64,000 bases of DNA from Bifidobacterium miconis (lineage in GTDB: Bacteria > Actinomycetota > Actinomycetes > Actinomycetales > Bifidobacteriaceae): positions 1 through 64,000 of the forward strand of contig NZ_JAHBBH010000016.1 in NCBI RefSeq assembly GCF_019331735.1. The letters run 5' to 3'. The notes under the pieces were generated by a model. The model was given only the letters and a program-made list of their open reading frames with translations. It had not been told where the DNA came from and ran no database searches. Made by a program: the position numbers and the translations under genes. The stretch's first letter is position 1. Every line of letters starts with the position of its first letter. Below are positions 59,978 to 64,000 of the stretch, one piece after another.

Positions 59978-62368
59978 ATGATCGCTTTCAACACTCCTGC
60001 AAGGCAATGGCATGAAGGGCTTCCCATCGGCAATGGTCATCTGGGTGCCATGGTGCTCAATGATCCGCATGGCGACACGCTGTGGATCAACGATGACGAG
60101 CTATGGTCGGGATTCCCGCATACGGCCGAGGAAGAGTCGGAGGGCATTACCCCGCAGCTGGTCGAACGTGTGCGGGACGAGGCGAAGCAAGGGCATTATG
60201 TCGTCGCCTCGGAGATGCTTGCGGATGCGACTCGTGGTTGTGAAGATACGCAGATGTACGAGCCGTTCGGAAAGATCGACATTTCCATGGTTCATGAGGG
60301 AACGGCGGACGAGGCGGATCCGAAGGTCGACCGTTCTCTGGATTTGGGCACGGCGATCGTTTCGGCGCGATACCGTTGGGATGACGGTCGATCGACGAGG
60401 ATTGAGACGTTTGTCAGCGCGCCGGGTGATGCGCTGGTCTATCGCATCGAATCCACCTATGCAATGAACGTGACAATCGGTTCTTCGGACGGTTTTCTTA
60501 CCGGAGCCTCTGCGATCGTTGCCGGGCCTCTGCGGGGGATTCTCGAATTGACGGGGCAATGCCCGGGCCGTCACGTTCCGGATGCGGATGCTCCGGGCAA
60601 GGGAGGCGGCGATGATTACCGTGGAGTCGGCATGGGGTATGCCGGACTGTTGCGAGTGCAGCTGGACCACGGTTCAGTGGAGGCCGATGATCGAGGGCGA
60701 CTGCATTGCTTCGGTGCGACCTGCGTGACGATGACGTTGCGTACCCGCAGCGGATGGCGTGGTTCTGACCATATGCCTGAGCATGACTCGTCGGTGGTGT
60801 TGGCGTCGCTGTGCGGCGACGGTGAGAAGGATGCGTGGCCGACTCGCGGCGAGTATGAACGTCTTCGCGCCGAGCATGTCGACGATTACCGTCGTCTGTA
60901 TGATCGGGTGAGTCTGCGCCTTGATCCGGATTCGCTCGATGACGATCGGAGATGGGATATGCATCGGCGGTTGCAGGCCGTCGCGAACGGGGATCGTGCG
61001 GTAGCCCGGCATCTGGTCTGTGACATGTTCGACTATGGACGATACCTGTTGATCTCCTCATCTCGTCCCGGTACGCAAGCCGCCAACCTGCAGGGCATCT
61101 GGAACAAGGACAAGATACCCGCGTGGTACTGCGACTACACCACCAATATCAACGTGCAGATGAACTACTGGCTGACCGGTCCCTGCGCCCTTCCGGAACT
61201 GATCGAACCGTTGGTTCGCATGAACCTTGAACTGCTGGATAATGGCCGTACGACAGCTCGACGGTGCTTCGGAGTTTCCGGGTCTGCGGTGTTTCACAAT
61301 GTCGATCTGTGGAGAAAAGCCACGGCGGCCAAAGGGGATCCCTCATGGGCGTATTGGCCATTTGGCCAAGCGTGGATGTGCCGCAATCTGTTCGACCAGT
61401 ACCTGTTCACTCGTGATCTGGACTATCTGCGTATGATCTGGCCGATTATGTGCGATAGTGTGCGATTCTGCTTAGGCGTGTTGTCTGAAACTGACCGAGG
61501 GTTGGCGGTGTGTCCTGCCACATCTCCTGAAAATCTGTTTATGTCGGAGGGGAAAGCGTGCTCCGTGTCGTATTACAGTGAGAACACGCTGGCCATTGTT
61601 CGCAACTTGTTCCGAGACTTTCTGTCGGGCGCTGGCGATCTTGAGGATGCTGGGAACGGGGAGCTTCCCGTTGGGGAACGGAGACTGGTTGATGATGTGC
61701 GTTCCGTGATCGGTCGCATCGTGCCGACGAGAATCGGCGCTGATGGCCGAGTGATGGAATGGAACGAGAGTTTCGACGAACAGGATCGCCAGCATCGGCA
61801 TATGTCTCATCTTTATGAACTGCATCCTGGCACTGGCATTACTCGTGCCACTCCCCGATTGGCTGATGCGGCGCGTCGCTCGCTGCAAGTCAGGGGCGAC
61901 GAAGGCACCGGATGGAGTTTGGCGTGGCGTCTGATCATGTGGGCTCGACTGGGTGACGGCGGTCATGCTGAATTGTTGATCGATCGATTCTTGCGGCTGG
62001 TTGATCCCGATGCGGCGATGGGAGTGCGCAACGGCGGCGTGTATGCCAACGGATTATGCGCTCATCCGCCGTTCCAGATCGATGGCAACTTCGGTTTTAC
62101 CGCCGCTGTGGCGGAGATGCTCGTGCAGAGCCATGACGGTGCGGTGACGCTATTGCCGGCGATTCCGGATGACTGGGAAGCGGGAGAGGTTCGGGGGCTG
62201 CGGGCGAGGGGAGGAGTCGCGGTTTCGATGCGATGGCGGGATGGCCGGGTCGAATGTTCGCTTGAATCCGATCGTCGCCAGCACGTGCTCGTCAGAGTTG
62301 GCGGCAAGACCCGTGACCTGCTGTTGGAACCCGGCAGGACGGAGGGACTCTGCGCCGTATTTCGCTGA
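59978..62368 (+). CDS. Alpha-L-fucosidase, GH95
   Basis: 796 aa. Hydrolyses alpha-1,2-linked (or alpha-L-galactosyl) residues by inversion. The core is (alpha/alpha)6: Asn390 and Asn392 (TTNINVQMNYW), Glu518 in ATSPENLF and Asp702 in FQIDGNFGF correspond, by my alignment, to the catalytic set described for Bifidobacterium bifidum AfcA. HRHMSHLYELHPG and WSLAWRLIMWARL are further signatures. No signal peptide, so it acts inside the cell on imported oligosaccharides. AAGGAGC lies 8 nt before ATG 59978; another ATG at 59971 is out of frame. Confidence 0.93.
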   Translation: MIAFNTPARQWHEGLPIGNGHLGAMVLNDPHGDTLWINDDELWSGFPHTAEEESEGITPQLVERVRDEAKQGHYVVASEMLADATRGCEDTQMYEPFGKIDISMVHEGTADEADPKVDRSLDLGTAIVSARYRWDDGRSTRIETFVSAPGDALVYRIESTYAMNVTIGSSDGFLTGASAIVAGPLRGILELTGQCPGRHVPDADAPGKGGGDDYRGVGMGYAGLLRVQLDHGSVEADDRGRLHCFGATCVTMTLRTRSGWRGSDHMPEHDSSVVLASLCGDGEKDAWPTRGEYERLRAEHVDDYRRLYDRVSLRLDPDSLDDDRRWDMHRRLQAVANGDRAVARHLVCDMFDYGRYLLISSSRPGTQAANLQGIWNKDKIPAWYCDYTTNINVQMNYWLTGPCALPELIEPLVRMNLELLDNGRTTARRCFGVSGSAVFHNVDLWRKATAAKGDPSWAYWPFGQAWMCRNLFDQYLFTRDLDYLRMIWPIMCDSVRFCLGVLSETDRGLAVCPATSPENLFMSEGKACSVSYYSENTLAIVRNLFRDFLSGAGDLEDAGNGELPVGERRLVDDVRSVIGRIVPTRIGADGRVMEWNESFDEQDRQHRHMSHLYELHPGTGITRATPRLADAARRSLQVRGDEGTGWSLAWRLIMWARLGDGGHAELLIDRFLRLVDPDAAMGVRNGGVYANGLCAHPPFQIDGNFGFTAAVAEMLVQSHDGAVTLLPAIPDDWEAGEVRGLRARGGVAVSMRWRDGRVECSLESDRRQHVLVRVGGKTRDLLLEPGRTEGLCAVFR

Positions 62369-62376
62369 TTCCGTGT

Positions 62377-63401
62377 CAGGAGGCAATGCCGGCGGGCAAT
62401 GGTTCGCCGGTGCTGTCTCGGACTACCAGATTCACCGGCAGCACGACATGTCGGTCCGTGATCTCGCCTTCGCGGGCGGATCGGATCAGATCGATCGATT
62501 TGGCGGCCATGACGTCGAACGGCTGGTTCACTGAAGTCAGTCCTGCACCCAGATATGGTGCCGGAAACGTGTTGTCGAAACCGACTACGGATAGGTCATC
62601 GGGAATATTCAGACCGAGCTCCGCAGCGGCCTGATAGATGCCCACGGCCATGAGATCGCTCAGCGCGAAGATTGCGGTTGGGCGGTTGGGCATGGTCAGC
62701 AGGGAGTATGCCGCGTCATGTCCCTGTTCCGGTTGCCAGTTGCCGGTTCGGATAAGCGCGCGATCGAGCTTGATGCCGGACTCTCGCAGCGCGTGTTCGT
62801 ATCCGGCTGCTCGAGAAGCTGAGGAGAGGGCGAAATCGGGGCCGGTGATCATCGCGATGCGACGATGGCCCAGCGCGATGAGGTGACGGGTCGCTGCCAA
62901 CCCGCCGGTCCAGTTGTCGATGTTGACGCTGAGATCTTCGTCGGGGATCTCTCCGACCGGATCAATGATCACGAATGGGATGGAGCGTGCCCGAAGCGTG
63001 TGTCGGGCCGTCTGCGATGCGTCGGACAGCAGCAGCACCACCCCGTACGGGTTCTTCTCGATAACCTGTGCCAGATTGTCGTCTTCGGCATGCGAGCCGA
63101 GTTCCGTCACTCCCACGCCCATGCCGTTGGCCTGCGCCTGAGGCAGCAGCTCCTGCAGCAGCGCCACCGCGCCGTCGTTGGACAGTTTGCGTACGACAAG
63201 CTCGATGGATCGCGAGATGCGGGTGGAGACGAGTTTTTTGGCGTATCCCACATCCTTGAGTGTTTTTTCCACGCGTCGACGAGTGGCTTCCGACATGCCG
63301 GAACGGCCATTGATTACCTTGGAAACGGTTGATGGCGATGTATGGGCGAGCTTGGCTATGTCTGCGACCTTCAGCTGAGCGGCACCGCGTTCCCATTCCA
63401 T
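62377..63401 (-). CDS. LacI-family transcriptional regulator
   Basis: 341 aa. Helix-turn-helix LKVADIAKLAHTSPSTVSKVINGRSGMSEATRRRVEKTL (about 11-50) plus a periplasmic-binding-protein-like effector domain (VVLLLSDASQTARHTLRARSIPFVIIDPVG, ALGHRRIAMITGPDFALSSASRAAGY, GFDNTFPAPYLGAGLTSVNQP). The start at 63401 has AAGGAG 8 nt upstream. It converges with the GH95 gene and probably controls that gene and the divergent binding protein. The first base may be 62376 depending on how the stop is counted. Confidence 0.93.
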
Positions 63402-63447
63402 CGTATGCACTCCTTGTCGAACGATAGGCATCGTTGCCATCAAGGAT

Positions 63448-63486
63448 AATAAAAAACCGGATTGTCGATCTCTCGGCAATCCGGTT
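63448..63486 (-). terminator. Terminator after tRNA-Pro (minus strand)
   Basis: AACCGGATTG (63455-63464) pairs with CAATCCGGTT (63477-63486); on the minus strand it is followed by a run of T (complement of 63448-63454). Confidence 0.88.
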
Positions 63487-63492
63487 CCGTTG

Positions 63493-63566
<74 letters not shown>

Positions 63567-63680
63567 TTTGGCAACGTCCGCTATATTACATGCTCCGGGT
63601 CGAGAGTCAAACTTCGGCGTGTCGCGCCGAAATCCGCTGATTTCCGGTCGTGTATCGCCCGCTCGCTACACTGTGGGATT

Positions 63681-64000
63681 ATGTGCGAAACCCAAGAATC
63701 CCAAGCAAATGAGGAAGAAAACGCCGCGCCCGCGATGACCACGGTCGAGCGCGCGGAGATGCTGCTCAAGCAGGACGAGACCATCCGAGAGAAGATCAAG
63801 TCCGGCGCCACGCTGGACGAGGCGGTCGACCCGTCCAACAAGGAGTTCGGCCCGCTCGCGCACCCGGAGCAGGTGCAGATGCGCGTCGCCAAGCGCGCGA
63901 TGATGCTCGAGGCGGGCATCGCCCCGTATCCGGTGCATCTCGACGTGGACCACACGATCGAAGAGGTGCGCGCCAAGTACGACGGCAAGCTCGAGCCCGG
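63681..64000 (+). CDS. lysS: Lysyl-tRNA synthetase, N-terminal part (cut by window end)
   Basis: At least 106 codons, open to the window edge. MCETQESQANEEENAAPAMT is a polar lead; RVAKRAMMLEAGIAPYPVHLDVDHTIEEVRAKYDGKLEPG matches the start of the OB-fold anticodon-binding domain of class II LysRS. The catalytic core lies outside. Met19 (63735) is an alternative start. No strong ribosome site is visible. Confidence 0.85.
   Translation, partial: MCETQESQANEEENAAPAMTTVERAEMLLKQDETIREKIKSGATLDEAVDPSNKEFGPLAHPEQVQMRVAKRAMMLEAGIAPYPVHLDVDHTIEEVRAKYDGKLEP

Overview
The window is high-GC DNA with AAGGAGG-type ribosome sites, GTG/TTG starts and tightly packed genes. The content (GH51 and GH95 glycosidases, a class C sortase with pilins, a single-chain glucose-family PTS EIIBCA with its antiterminator, the small ribosomal protein bS22, and the nusA-infB-rbfA-truB-ribF block) points to an actinobacterium, most likely a Bifidobacterium chromosome. 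This identification rests on recognising gene families and order, not on a database search.

Layout. 1-5150: truA, a fused circularly permuted ATP-grasp/alpha-E protein with its transglutaminase-like partner, and tRNA-Ser(CGA). 5154-10870: an AT-richer gap, then a sortase-dependent pilus operon (short coupled leader ORF, major pilin, minor pilin, sortase C). 11052-13726: aldo/keto reductase and GH51 arabinofuranosidase behind a palindromic operator. 14010-22666: a lipoprotein, divergent from the nusA-infB-rbfA-truB-ribF translation/RNA block. 22798-31257 (all minus strand): a polar amino-acid ABC transporter, a cupin, an amidohydrolase of the MTA/SAH-deaminase type, an unusual SAH-hydrolase-like protein, and radA. 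31348-34957: secreted protein, bS22, rpiA, RNase HI and a small zinc-ribbon membrane protein. 34958-37243: an accessory island with a PD-(D/E)XK-like nuclease-fold gene bracketed by 125-bp near-identical repeats. 37244-45100: phosphoglucomutase, PTS EIIBCA and LicT/BglG-type antiterminator, a lipid-kinase-like protein, serS. 45120-53669: a large unknown membrane protein, tRNA-Ser(UGA), a HAD hydrolase, and a two-component system (PspC-fused kinase plus LuxR-type regulator) divergent from a second PspC membrane protein. 53723-57803: a DUF4037/TPR plus DUF4125 pair and an MFS exporter. 57996-63401: an orphan sugar-type binding protein, divergent GH95 fucosidase and a LacI-type regulator. The end holds tRNA-Pro(CGG) and the start of lysS.

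The most unusual material is between the genes. Several intergenic regions are built from palindromic or inverted repeats of unrelated sequence but shared design. Two of them (65-259 and 13785-13978) have the same geometry: a 21-bp unit, 21-bp gap, 21-bp unit, a 68/69-bp centre, then the two units inverted with another 21-bp gap. Others are perfect palindromes of 50-70 bp at 3' ends of genes, hairpins accompanied by a duplicated edge of the neighbouring gene (rnhA, serS), and ordered arrays of a 19-bp unit around the nuclease-like gene.
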